Below are positions 32,001 to 39,837 of a DNA stretch of 64,000 bases, piece after piece (the first letter of the stretch is position 1; each line of letters opens with the position of its first letter). The stretch comes from Bacillota bacterium (GTDB lineage Bacteria; Bacillota; Clostridia; Christensenellales; Aristaeellaceae). Location: the NCBI GenBank assembly GCA_023404345.1, contig JAEYCB010000031.1:1-64000 (forward strand), written 5' to 3'. The position numbers and the translations under genes were made by a program. Below the pieces are notes generated by a model that was given only the letters and a program-made list of their open reading frames with translations, was not told the DNA's origin and made no database searches.

Positions 32001-32658
32001 CGAGATCAGCGGCCGCGTGAGCCTGGGTGAAAACAAGAAGAAACGCGAGGTCACCGTGGTCAGCGAGGAGGACCCCTCCGAAACCAAGGTGTACCAGATC
32101 AACTACGGCAGCCGCCTCAAGGTGCAGGACGGCCAGCATGTGGAGGCCGGCGCGGAGCTGATCGAAGGCTCCATCAACCCCCACGATCTGCTGCGCATTC
32201 TGGGCGTAAAGGCCGTGCAGGACTATCTGCTGCGCGAGGTTTTGAGCGTATACCGCCAGCAGGGCGTTAATATCTCTGATAAGCACATCGAGATCATCGT
32301 CAAGCAGATGCTGCGCAAGGTGCGCGTGGAGGACAGCGGCAATACGCTCCTTCTGCCCGGCTCCCTCGTGGACATCTACCGCTTTGAGGAAGCCAACCGC
32401 CAGACCATCGAAAACGGTGGCCGTCCCGCTATCGCCAAGCGCGTGCTGTTGGGCATTACCAAGGCCAGCCTCGCCACCGAAAGCTTCCTGTCTGCCGCCT
32501 CCTTCCAGGAAACTACCCGCGTGCTCACCGATGCCGCTATCAAGGGCAAGGTGGACCCGTTGCTGGGCCTGAAGGAGAACGTCATCATCGGCAAGCTGAT
32601 TCCGGCCGGTACCGGTATGAGAAGATACAAGGATATCGAGCTGGTGGAGAACTTCTAA
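29095..32658 (+). CDS. rpoC: RNA polymerase beta' subunit
   Basis: A 1187-residue beta' subunit. The N-terminal zinc site is CNCGKYKRIKFKDKNKICDK-C. The clamp region follows, then NADFDGDQMAIHVPL with the three catalytic Asp. The trigger-loop region is MRGLMASPSGKTLELPI and the second zinc site CRNETGVCARCYG lies near 910. The Gram-positive form lacks the large SI3 insertion, fitting Clostridia. The start is TTG at 29095 (GGGAG upstream); no suitable ATG is nearby. An intrinsic terminator follows the stop at once, so rpoBC is a closed two-gene unit. Confidence 0.97.
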   Translation: MFDLTNLDSIQIGMASTEQILEWSYGEVTKPETINYRTLKPERDGLYCERIFGPTKDWECNCGKYKRIKFKDKNKICDKCGVQVTRSKVRRERMGHIKLAAPVSHIWYFKGIPSRMGMLLDISPRTLEKVLYFANFIVLDPGDPNETGLKKYELITDAKYREIEARCGAGSFRAGMGAEAVKEMLMELDLDAISEKLKKEIAELAEKERDRDTEGQKRARAVKRLEVVEAFRLSHNKPEWMILDVIPVMPPDLRPMVQLDGGRFATSDLNDLYRRVINRNNRLKRLLELGAPDIIVRNEKRMLQEAVDALIDNGRRGRPVTGPGNRALKSLSDFLRGKQGRFRQNLLGKRVDYSGRSVIVVGPELKLYQCGLPKEMALELFKPFVIERLVTLKKAHHGKNAKRMVEKGRPEVWDILEEVIKEHPVLLNRAPTLHRLGIQAFEPMLVEGKALKLHPLVCTAYNADFDGDQMAIHVPLSMEAQAEARFLMLAHNNILKPQDGKPVMSPSQDMVIGCYYLTIDRPDGKGAGRVFTSPDEAMMAYQLGELSLQAPIKVRLEREFNGEKGRKIIDCTLGLLLFNEVIPQDIGRKPRTCLDEMFALEIDSLVGKKELGKIVDEVYLKHGIHETAQVLDNIKNLGFKYSTRGAVTVSVSDIIVPPEKSQILKEADEQVAEINGLYRMGMLSEDERYAKVVDIWNATTANLRGRILPGLDKFNPIRMMTDSGARGSAAQVSQLAGMRGLMASPSGKTLELPIRANFREGLKVLEFFLSSHGSRKSLADTALRTADSGYLTRRLVDVSQEVIVREPDCFAARGEKVRGITVQEITIGNQVIESLEDRLLGRVAAEDIVDPATGEIIVALNETITNDQAKSIARAGIKKAQVRSVLTCRNETGVCARCYGANLATGGAVDVGEAVGIIAAQAIGEPGTQLTMRTFHTGGIASGDDITQGLPRVEELFEARKPKRDAILTEISGRVSLGENKKKREVTVVSEEDPSETKVYQINYGSRLKVQDGQHVEAGAELIEGSINPHDLLRILGVKAVQDYLLREVLSVYRQQGVNISDKHIEIIVKQMLRKVRVEDSGNTLLLPGSLVDIYRFEEANRQTIENGGRPAIAKRVLLGITKASLATESFLSAASFQETTRVLTDAAIKGKVDPLLGLKENVIIGKLIPAGTGMRRYKDIELVENF

Positions 32659-32674
32659 GGAATATGCAGATATA

Positions 32675-32709
32675 CCCCGCTCCTTCCATATGGAGGGGAC
32701 GGGGTTTTT
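32675..32709 (+). terminator. Intrinsic terminator of rpoBC
   Basis: CCCCGCTCCTTCCAT (32675-32689) pairs with 32690-32704 with one mismatch and two wobbles, followed by TTTTT, 16 bp after the rpoC stop. Confidence 0.85.
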
Positions 32710-32770
32710 GCTGTGCAAGGGATTTTACCGGGTTGACGGAAAGGCCAAAGGCCCATAGTGCCCTTTTTTC

Positions 32771-32800
32771 TTGTGCAAAAACGGGGTTTCATGCTATAAT
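32771..32800 (+). promoter_or_regulatory. Promoter of the topoisomerase operon
   Basis: TTGTGC (32771-32776), 18-bp spacer, and TATAAT (32795-32800) with a TGC extended -10, about 60 bp before the TTG start. Confidence 0.75.
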
Positions 32801-32861
32801 AAAGTGTTGCGTTGCATGCCTTTTAGCATGTGTATGCCAATCCATCGAGGAGTGAAAAGCA

Positions 32862-34871
32862 TTGACCAACCATTATGACGCGCGAAACATTCAGGTGCTG
32901 GAAGGGTTGGATGCCGTGCGCATGCGGCCCGGCATGTACATCGGCTCCACGGGGTCGCGTGGGCTGCACCATATGCTGTGGGAGATCGTGGACAATTCCA
33001 TCGATGAGGCCATGGCCGGCTTTGCCACGCGCGTGGACGTCACACTGGGCCGCGACGGTTCTGTGACCGTTCAGGACAACGGGCGCGGCATGCCTGTTGA
33101 CATGCATCCTACGATGGGCGTATCCGGCGTAGAAGTGATTTATACCAAGCTGCATGCCGGCGGCAAGTTTAACAGCGAAAACTATGCCTATTCCGGCGGC
33201 CTGCACGGCGTGGGCGCAAGTGTGGTCAATGCGCTGAGCCGTTGGGTGGAGGTGGATGTGTGCCGCGATTTTCAGCATTGGCACATCCGTTTTGAAAGCG
33301 CTTGGGACGAGAAAGAAAAAAAGGTGGTCTCCGGACGTGCGGTGCAGCCCCTGACGCTGGTGGGAAACACCAAGGAACGGGGATCTCGCGTCCGCTTTCT
33401 CCCGGACGACCGCGTGTTTGAGACAGTTGAATTCAACGCCGAGACCGTCTCGCGCCGCCTGCGAGAGCTGGCGTATTTAAACCGCGGGCTGACGATCACG
33501 TTCCTGGATGAGCGTGAAACCGCAGCTTCCGGCGAGGAAGAGGAGAAGCGCCTCAACGAGCGTGAAATTTACCGCTACGAAGGCGGTATCATTGACTATG
33601 TGCGCTACCTCAATGCGGATAAGACCCCCTTGCACGATGAGCCCATCTACCTGGCCGGTCAGCGGGAGGACGTGATCTTCCGCGTGGCGATTCAGTATAC
33701 CGACAGCTACACCGAAAACGTGTTTTCCTATGTCAACAACATCCCAACCGGCGAGGGCGGCACGCATGAGACGGGCTTCAAGGCCGCCTACACCAAGGTC
33801 ATGAACGACTTTGCGCGCCGTCTGGGTGTGCTCAAAGACAAGGATGCCAACCTCAGCGGCGACGACTTCCGCGAGGGCATGACCGCCGTGATGCTGGCCA
33901 TGGTGAAGAATCCCCAGTTCGAGGGCCAGACCAAGGGAAAGCTCGGCAACACCGAAGTGCGTCCGCTGGTGGAGGCGATCCTCACCCAGCAGCTGACGGC
34001 GTATTTTGAGGACCTCAAACACCAGGAGCTGGCACAACAGCTGATTGAAAAAGCAGTGCGTGCAGCGCGCGTGCGCGAAGCTGCGCGCAAGGCCCGCGAT
34101 GTAGCGCGCACCAAGAGCGCGCTGGAGGCCGCGCCGCTGGTAGGAAAGCTTTCCAGCTGCACAGGGCGAAAGCCGGAGCAGAACGAGCTGTTTATCGTGG
34201 AGGGTGACAGCGCAGGCGGCAGCGCCAAGCAGGGCCGTGACCGGCGTTTTCAGGCGATTCTGCCGCTGCGCGGAAAGCCGCTCAATGCCGAGAAAAAGCG
34301 GCTGGATCAGGTGCTTGGCAACGAGGAGTTCCGCTCGATCATTACGGCGTTGGGGACCAATATCGACGAGAGCTTTTCGCTGGCTGGCCTCAAATACCAC
34401 AAGGTCATCATCCTCTCCGATGCGGACCAGGACGGGGCGCACATCCGCGCGATCCTGCTTACCTTCTTCTACCGCTACATGAAGGAGCTCATCACCGAGG
34501 GACATGTGTACATTGGCATGCCGCCGCTCTACAAAGTGCAGCGTGGCAACAAGGTGCAGTACGCCTATGATGATGCGGAACTTCGCAAACTCACCCACGG
34601 CCAGTCCAAGGGATATACCCTGCAACGCTACAAGGGCCTGGGCGAAATGAACCCCGAACAGCTGTGGCAAACCACCATGGACCCGGAGCAGCGAAAGCTG
34701 ATGCGGGTCAGCATCGAGGACGCTGCCCAGGCCGAGCGCCTTGTCACCATCCTCATGGGCGACAAGGTGGAACCGCGCCGCCAGTATATCAGCCAACATG
34801 CCAACTTTAACCGCGAGGACAGCTTCGAGGCCATTAACGACCGCGTCAGCGAAGGGAGGGAAAACCGTTGA
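32862..34871 (+). CDS. Type IIA topoisomerase subunit B (ParE/GyrB-like)
   Basis: A 669-residue GHKL ATPase subunit. It shows EGLDAVRMRPGMYIGSTGSR, the ATP-lid motif GGLHGVGASVVNALS and the transducer domain. The TOPRIM domain has EGDSAGGSAKQGRDR and DADQDGAHI, and the C-terminus carries the YKGLGEMNPEQLW motif. Length and motifs fit either gyrase B or topoisomerase IV ParE. The partner subunit lacks a classical GyrA box in its first blade, so topoisomerase IV is slightly favoured. The start is TTG at 32862, with GAGGAG upstream and no nearby ATG. The stop overlaps the next start (TTGA). Confidence 0.9.
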   Translation: MTNHYDARNIQVLEGLDAVRMRPGMYIGSTGSRGLHHMLWEIVDNSIDEAMAGFATRVDVTLGRDGSVTVQDNGRGMPVDMHPTMGVSGVEVIYTKLHAGGKFNSENYAYSGGLHGVGASVVNALSRWVEVDVCRDFQHWHIRFESAWDEKEKKVVSGRAVQPLTLVGNTKERGSRVRFLPDDRVFETVEFNAETVSRRLRELAYLNRGLTITFLDERETAASGEEEEKRLNEREIYRYEGGIIDYVRYLNADKTPLHDEPIYLAGQREDVIFRVAIQYTDSYTENVFSYVNNIPTGEGGTHETGFKAAYTKVMNDFARRLGVLKDKDANLSGDDFREGMTAVMLAMVKNPQFEGQTKGKLGNTEVRPLVEAILTQQLTAYFEDLKHQELAQQLIEKAVRAARVREAARKARDVARTKSALEAAPLVGKLSSCTGRKPEQNELFIVEGDSAGGSAKQGRDRRFQAILPLRGKPLNAEKKRLDQVLGNEEFRSIITALGTNIDESFSLAGLKYHKVIILSDADQDGAHIRAILLTFFYRYMKELITEGHVYIGMPPLYKVQRGNKVQYAYDDAELRKLTHGQSKGYTLQRYKGLGEMNPEQLWQTTMDPEQRKLMRVSIEDAAQAERLVTILMGDKVEPRRQYISQHANFNREDSFEAINDRVSEGRENR

Positions 34872-37360
34872 GCCGCAGGCAGGACGATCGTCCGCCCATC
34901 GGGGTGGACCACAACATCATCGTATCGCCCATGGAGGAGGTCATGCACAACAGCATGATCCCTTATGCTGAGCACGTTATCATGGAGCGCGCCGTCCCCC
35001 GCGTGGAGGACGGGCTCAAGCCCGTGCAGCGGCGTATCCTTTTTACCATGAATGAGCTGGCCATCGCTCCCGACACGCCCCACCGCAAGTGCGCGCGTAT
35101 CGTGGGCGACTGCTTGGGTAAGTATCACCCGCACGGCGACAGCTCCGTCTATGAGGCGCTGGTGCGCATGGCGCAGGATTTCAGCATGCGCGGGCCGCTG
35201 GTGGACGGCCACGGCAACTTTGGCAGCGTGGATGGCGACGGTGCCGCCGCCATGCGATACACCGAAGCCCGCATGACCCCGCTGGCGGTGGAAATGCTCA
35301 AGGACATCGATAAGGACACCGTGCCCTTCCGCCTCAACTTTGACGACACGCTCAAAGAGCCGGACATGCTGCCTGCGAGCTTTCCAAACCTGCTGGTCAA
35401 CGGGGCCAGCGGTATCGCCGTGGGCCTTGCGACCAACATCCCGCCCCACAATCTGCGTGAGATCATCGAGGCCACCGCTGCCCAGATTGACAACCCGGAC
35501 ATCTCGCTGGACGAATTGATGAAAATTGTGCCGGGGCCAGACTTTCCCACCGGCGGTGTGCTGATTGACACTCCGGAGCTGCGCGCCGGCTACGAAACCG
35601 GCCGCGGCAAGCTGACGCTGCGTGCTCGCACCCACATCGAGGACGGGCCAGCAGGGCGCAAGCTGATTGTGATTACCGAAATTCCCTATCAGGTAAACAA
35701 AGCGGCGATGCTAGAAAAAATTCTCAAATTGAGCGAGGAGAAAAAGGCCGCGCTGGGCTGCATCTACGACATCCGCGACGAGAGCGACCGCACCGGCATG
35801 CGCGCCGTCATCGAGCTCAGGAAGGATGCAGATGCGAATAAAGTACTGTCCTATCTGCTGAAATACAGCGACTTGCAGGTAACTTTCGGTGTAAACCTGG
35901 TAGCTATCGCGGACGGCAAGCCGAGACTGCTTTCGCTTCGCCGCGCTATTCGCTACTATATCCGCCACCGCAAAAACGTGGTAACTGCGCGCACTCGTTA
36001 CGAGCTGGACAAAGCCCGTGCCCGTGCCCATATTCTCGAAGGCCTGATGGTCGCGGTGGACAACCTTGACGAAGTAATCGCCCTCATTCGGGAAAGCGAA
36101 AACCCCAAGGCCGCCAAAGCCGGGCTAATGGAGCGCTTCGCACTTTCGGACGTGCAGGCTCAGGCCATTTTGGATATGCGTTTGCAGCGGCTGACGAACC
36201 TCGAAATTCTGGCATTGCGCAAGGAATACGAGGAACTGAAAAAGCGAATTGCCGAGCTGGAGGGAATTCTGGCCAGCGAAAAGAAGCTGATGAACGTAAT
36301 CAAGAAGGAGCTGCGCGGCGTGGCCGACCGCTATGGCGACAACCGCCGAACCGAAATCGTGCATGCGGGCGATGTAGTAGAGGCGGCGGCGCGGGAGGAA
36401 ATCATCGCAGAGGATGCGCTGGTCACCTATTCTCGCGCAGGGCTGCTCAAGCGCGTATATCCGCCCAGAGCCCGCCGTCAGGCCGCGGAGGAGGTTGCGG
36501 AAGAAGCGCCTCTGTACCGCTTTGACACGCAGACGGACCATACCCTGTACTTCTTCACCGACCGGGGCAACTGCTACCCGCTGAGCGTGGCAGCCCTGCC
36601 GGAAATGAAACCCAGGGACCGCGGTGCGCTTTTAAGCGGCGTTTTGGCGGGGCTTGAGGAAAATGAAATGCCGGTAAACATTTTGTGCCTGAAGCCGTCT
36701 GAAATGGCCTCAGCGCCGGATCTGCTATTTGTTACCCGGCGTGGGCAGGTAAAGCGTACAGCCGTAGCAGAGTACGATGTGCGACGTGCGAAATTCGCGG
36801 CGCTCACCCTCCGCGAGGGCGATGCCGTGATGGGCGTACTGCCGCTGAATGCTTCCGTGGATGTGCTGCTGCTGAGCCAAAGCGGCATGAGCGTGCGCTT
36901 CCATGCCGACGGCGTTCCTGTGCAGGGCCGCACGGCGGGCGGCGTAAAGGGCATGACCCTCGAAATGGGTGATGCGGTGCTCTGGTGCGGGCAGCCTCAG
37001 GCAGCCGACCAGGTGTTTTTGATGACGGAACGCGGCTTTGCCAAGCGCGTTCTGTACATGGACTTTGAGCCGCAGGCGCGCGGCGGCAAAGGCGTGAAAG
37101 CCTTCTATTTCAACAAGAGCGGGTCCAACGGGACCTGTCTGGCGGGCGCAGCGCTGATTCCGGGCGACGGCACGGGTTCGCAGGTGCGCATAGAGCAGCG
37201 TATGAGCGGCGCAACCGTGCTGGGAGCACAAGAGGCGCCCTTGCAGGGTAAGCAGGACAAGGGGCTGCCGCTGGTGATGGCGCTGATGGACGACGTGGTA
37301 ACGGCCGTAGAAGCCGCGGCAGGTACAGATGCCGGGCAGGACGGTCCGGATGCAGTATGA
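34868..37360 (+). CDS. Type IIA topoisomerase subunit A (ParC/GyrA-like)
   Basis: An 830-residue DNA breakage-rejoining subunit. The winged-helix region has HPHGDSSVYEALVRMAQDF (Ser92-Ser93 at the quinolone position, so a susceptible-type residue) and catalytic Tyr131 in AAAMRYTEARM. The coiled-coil gate and a six-bladed C-terminal beta-pinwheel follow. The first blade reads YDVRRAKFAALTLREGD, not the GyrA box. A QARGGKG motif resembling a GyrA box appears in a later blade (codons from 37073). The TTG start at 34868 overlaps the B-subunit stop, with GGGAGGG upstream. With subunit B it forms a tetramer that decatenates or supercoils DNA. Confidence 0.9.
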   Translation: MSRRQDDRPPIGVDHNIIVSPMEEVMHNSMIPYAEHVIMERAVPRVEDGLKPVQRRILFTMNELAIAPDTPHRKCARIVGDCLGKYHPHGDSSVYEALVRMAQDFSMRGPLVDGHGNFGSVDGDGAAAMRYTEARMTPLAVEMLKDIDKDTVPFRLNFDDTLKEPDMLPASFPNLLVNGASGIAVGLATNIPPHNLREIIEATAAQIDNPDISLDELMKIVPGPDFPTGGVLIDTPELRAGYETGRGKLTLRARTHIEDGPAGRKLIVITEIPYQVNKAAMLEKILKLSEEKKAALGCIYDIRDESDRTGMRAVIELRKDADANKVLSYLLKYSDLQVTFGVNLVAIADGKPRLLSLRRAIRYYIRHRKNVVTARTRYELDKARARAHILEGLMVAVDNLDEVIALIRESENPKAAKAGLMERFALSDVQAQAILDMRLQRLTNLEILALRKEYEELKKRIAELEGILASEKKLMNVIKKELRGVADRYGDNRRTEIVHAGDVVEAAAREEIIAEDALVTYSRAGLLKRVYPPRARRQAAEEVAEEAPLYRFDTQTDHTLYFFTDRGNCYPLSVAALPEMKPRDRGALLSGVLAGLEENEMPVNILCLKPSEMASAPDLLFVTRRGQVKRTAVAEYDVRRAKFAALTLREGDAVMGVLPLNASVDVLLLSQSGMSVRFHADGVPVQGRTAGGVKGMTLEMGDAVLWCGQPQAADQVFLMTERGFAKRVLYMDFEPQARGGKGVKAFYFNKSGSNGTCLAGAALIPGDGTGSQVRIEQRMSGATVLGAQEAPLQGKQDKGLPLVMALMDDVVTAVEAAAGTDAGQDGPDAV

Positions 37361-37426
37361 TGCGCGTAGACAGCAGAAAAGCCGCAGCGAACCGGTTTGC
37401 GAAGTATCGGGAAAGGATGGATTCAG

Positions 37427-37948
37427 ATGATACGCAAAGCATGTGCGGGGGATGTGGACGCGGCAGCACAGATCTACGAGGCGCTGTTTGATCAGGAGGA
37501 CGCCGGACAAAGCGCCACCAACTGGCAACGCGGTGTATACCCTACGCGTGCCACGGCACAGCAGGCGCAAGAAAACGGATGGCTATATGTGATGGAGGAT
37601 GAGGCGGGTGAAATCTGTGCCAGCATGATCCTCAATCACGAGCAGCCTGCCTGCTATCAGGAGGCAGCATGGAGCGTGCCCGCAACACCGGCGAAGGTGC
37701 TGGTTTTGCACACCCTGTGCGTAGACCCGGCCTGCGCAGGGCGCGGACTGGGCAAAGAAATGGTCCGCTTTCTGCTTGAGCATGCGCGTGAAATCGGCAT
37801 GCATGCCATCCGGCTGGACACCTGGAAAGGCAATGCTCCAGCCCGATCACTATATGAGGGGTTGGGATTCCGTCTGGCAGGATATGCGGATGTAATGCAC
37901 GAAGGGGTTATCCCGGAAACGTTAGTATTGTTCGAAAAAGAAGTATAA
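37427..37948 (+). CDS. GNAT-family N-acetyltransferase
   Basis: A 173-residue GNAT enzyme opening MIRKACAGDVDAAAQIYEAL. The acetyl-CoA motif A is LVLHTLCVDPACAGRGLGKE (V-x-P-x-x-x-G-x-G-x-G/A pattern), followed by IRLDTWKGNAPARSLYEGLG. The acceptor amine is unknown. It follows the topoisomerase gene by 66 bp and is closed by a strong terminator, so it is probably the last gene of that transcript. GAAAGGATGG precedes the ATG. Confidence 0.87.
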   Translation: MIRKACAGDVDAAAQIYEALFDQEDAGQSATNWQRGVYPTRATAQQAQENGWLYVMEDEAGEICASMILNHEQPACYQEAAWSVPATPAKVLVLHTLCVDPACAGRGLGKEMVRFLLEHAREIGMHAIRLDTWKGNAPARSLYEGLGFRLAGYADVMHEGVIPETLVLFEKEV

Positions 37949-37954
37949 AAAAGA

Positions 37955-37992
37955 GGGTGCGGAAGCGAAAAGGCTTCCGCATTCCCTTTTTT
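37955..37992 (+). terminator. Intrinsic terminator after the GNAT gene
   Basis: GGGTGCGGAAGC (37955-37966) and GCTTCCGCATTCCC (37973-37986) form the stem, followed by TTTTTT, 7 bp after the stop codon. Confidence 0.85.
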
Positions 37993-38088
37993 CAAAAAAG
38001 GCCTGTGTCAACGGTGTTGTTTCTCGCCCCGGCCAAAACATCCGCAAGTCCGGTGCGCCTTACGGCGTAGTGGTTGTGACAGATTTCC

Positions 38089-38844
38089 TTACCTCTCACG
38101 CTTTTCTGGCCCAGTTGTCAGTCCATAGTCCCGCAGATACGCTTCCACCGAGCGGGTCATCTCTCTGGCAAAATCGCTGTTATACTTTCGCTGGCAAAAG
38201 GCATTCATCCATGCGTCATATCCCCCGGCAGTGCATCGACCTTCAAACATCCGCCGGAGGGGCTCTCCATCCTTGCGGCAGTAAGCGTTTTCGCATATGA
38301 TGTCTTTCATAGCAAAGCGCTCCGGTTTGGGTCTTTGCTCCTGCTGCTCCGTAGGGTAACCCAGCACCAGCATCGCCGCCGGGAATACATATGGCGGCAA
38401 ATGCAGCATCTTCCGGTGTGTCTCGCAGCGCTCCATCACGTCGCCAATGTAACACGAGCCAATTCCCAGGCTCCACGCCGCGGTCACGGCGTTTTGCGCC
38501 GCAATCGCCGCATCGGTTACCGCCAGCATTAAATCGCCTGCGCCCGGATCTCTTGGGTCACAGCCCGCCAGCCGGTAGGCATCCAGCCATTTGCACGCGT
38601 CTGCCAGGAAAATCAGCACCATCGGTGCCTTGGCAATGAACGTCTGATGGTCGCAGGTTTCAGCCAGTTGCCGTTTCAATTCCGGGTCGGTGATATCCAG
38701 AATCGTGTACAGCTGCTGATTTCCCGCAGTAGGCGCCTGCATAGCGGCCCGGAGGATGGTCTCTTTCGCCTCTTGGGGAATGTCCCTGCCCAGAAATGCA
38801 CGCACTGACTTACGTCGGCTGAGCTGATCAATCACTTCATTCAC
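38089..38844 (-). CDS. Nitroreductase-family flavoprotein
   Basis: A 251-residue FMN-dependent oxidoreductase. The N-terminal motif RRKSVRAFLGRDIPQEAKET supplies the usual phosphate-contacting Arg-Ser-x-Arg. APTAGNQQLYTI and the core LGIGSCYIGDV follow, and LPPYVFPAAMLVLGYP is typical of the clostridial NfsA/NfrA-like branch. Likely NAD(P)H-dependent reduction of nitro compounds, quinones or flavin; the natural substrate is unknown. GTG at 38844 is favoured because AGAAGGA lies six bases upstream; an in-frame ATG 54 bp earlier lacks a ribosome binding site. Confidence 0.85.
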   Translation of the reverse strand: MNEVIDQLSRRKSVRAFLGRDIPQEAKETILRAAMQAPTAGNQQLYTILDITDPELKRQLAETCDHQTFIAKAPMVLIFLADACKWLDAYRLAGCDPRDPGAGDLMLAVTDAAIAAQNAVTAAWSLGIGSCYIGDVMERCETHRKMLHLPPYVFPAAMLVLGYPTEQQEQRPKPERFAMKDIICENAYCRKDGEPLRRMFEGRCTAGGYDAWMNAFCQRKYNSDFAREMTRSVEAYLRDYGLTTGPEKRER

Positions 38845-39207
38845 GTCTATTCCTTCTTTCTCACAGGGATGCGAAGACGTTTCGGGAAACGCGCCCACTG
38901 CATTTGTTCACTATCGCTATCATACGCCGCTCAGTGATTGTTTGCAAGCAGCGGATGCAGGGCGATGTGCTGGCTCTCCCCGCATCTCATACCATTTTTC
39001 CGCATGGCCCATTCATGGCCATCCACCATCATCATACCCATAGCATGTCGTTGTTAGGCGGCCCTCTTCGCCACACTGTTTCTCCAGAGCACAATTTTTC
39101 AGTGGATTTAGCATAATGCTCTCTATCCATAAAAATTTTCCGCCGTGCGGCGCTTATCTGCGCTCGCCCGACGGAAAAAATAACTGTTTCAATGTCCAGG
39201 TCCGGTT
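38845..39207. other. 363-bp region between nitroreductase and lepB
   Basis: Apart from the terminator at 39131-39177 no gene-like feature is supported. Small frames here lack ribosome binding sites. A nitroreductase promoter must lie in it but no clear hexamer pair was found. Confidence 0.4.
39131..39177 (-). terminator. Terminator downstream of lepB
   Basis: TTTTCCG-x-CGGGCG and CGCC-x-CGG-CGGAAAA arms (about 39136-39152 and 39162-39177) form a long stem with one mismatch. A U-run follows leftward (39131-39135) and a matching A/T run lies on the other side, so it could work in both directions. Confidence 0.65.
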
Positions 39208-39759
39208 TCACTCCACGCCCCGTACGCTCCCCAGCGGCCACATTACAAACCGCACCTTGCCCACGATATCCTTGCGGGAAATCGCCGCGGGGCGTCCCGC
39301 GCCGTAGTAGTTGCGGCTGTCGTGGCTGTTGTCGCGATTGTCGCCCATCACGAAGTATTCATCCTCTCTCAGGGCGAAAGGGGCCATCGTGAAGCCATCA
39401 TCATTGCGGGAGGGAGTCAGGTAGGATTCATTCAGCGGATTTCCATTGATGTATACCACATTCTGGCGGATTTCCACCACGTCGCCGGGCAGGCCGATGA
39501 CGCGCTTGACGAAGTTCTCCTTGCGGCCAGGGTAATGACAGATCACTATATCGCCACGCGAAGGGTTACCCAGCAGGTATTCAGGCTTGCTTACGTACAT
39601 GATTTCGCCGTTTTGCAGCGTATCGGTCATGCTTTCGCCCTTAACTGCCACCGGCTGGAAGATCAGAAGGTGCACCGCCTGGGCGATTACCACCGCCAGC
39701 GCCAGCCGCCATACCCAGCTCCAGATCTCGGCAAGCACGCGCCTCTTCCCTTCCTTCAA
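39208..39759 (-). CDS. lepB: Signal peptidase I
   Basis: A 183-residue type I signal peptidase with one N-terminal transmembrane helix (about 15-34). Catalytic Ser43 lies in GESMTDTL and Lys85 in ENFVKRVIGLPGD. The box-E motif is MGDNRDNSHDSR. It cleaves signal peptides outside the membrane, for instance those of the VOC, substrate-binding and LRR proteins in this window. The start is TTG at 39759 with GAAGGAGGG. It lies 78 bp after ftsH on the same strand, so the two membrane proteases are probably cotranscribed. Confidence 0.93.
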   Translation of the reverse strand: MKEGKRRVLAEIWSWVWRLALAVVIAQAVHLLIFQPVAVKGESMTDTLQNGEIMYVSKPEYLLGNPSRGDIVICHYPGRKENFVKRVIGLPGDVVEIRQNVVYINGNPLNESYLTPSRNDDGFTMAPFALREDEYFVMGDNRDNSHDSRNYYGAGRPAAISRKDIVGKVRFVMWPLGSVRGVE

Positions 39760-39837
39760 CCGTTTTCCCTCCTTCGCGTTTCGGCGCAGGGGAACGGCAG
39801 GACCGGGGGCGGCCCTGCCTCACCGTGTCCAGTCCTG

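Noticed and set aside
30736..32718. A 660-codon minus-strand open frame antisense to rpoC
   Set aside because: Same shadow effect; no motifs and the opposite strand is fully accounted for by rpoC.
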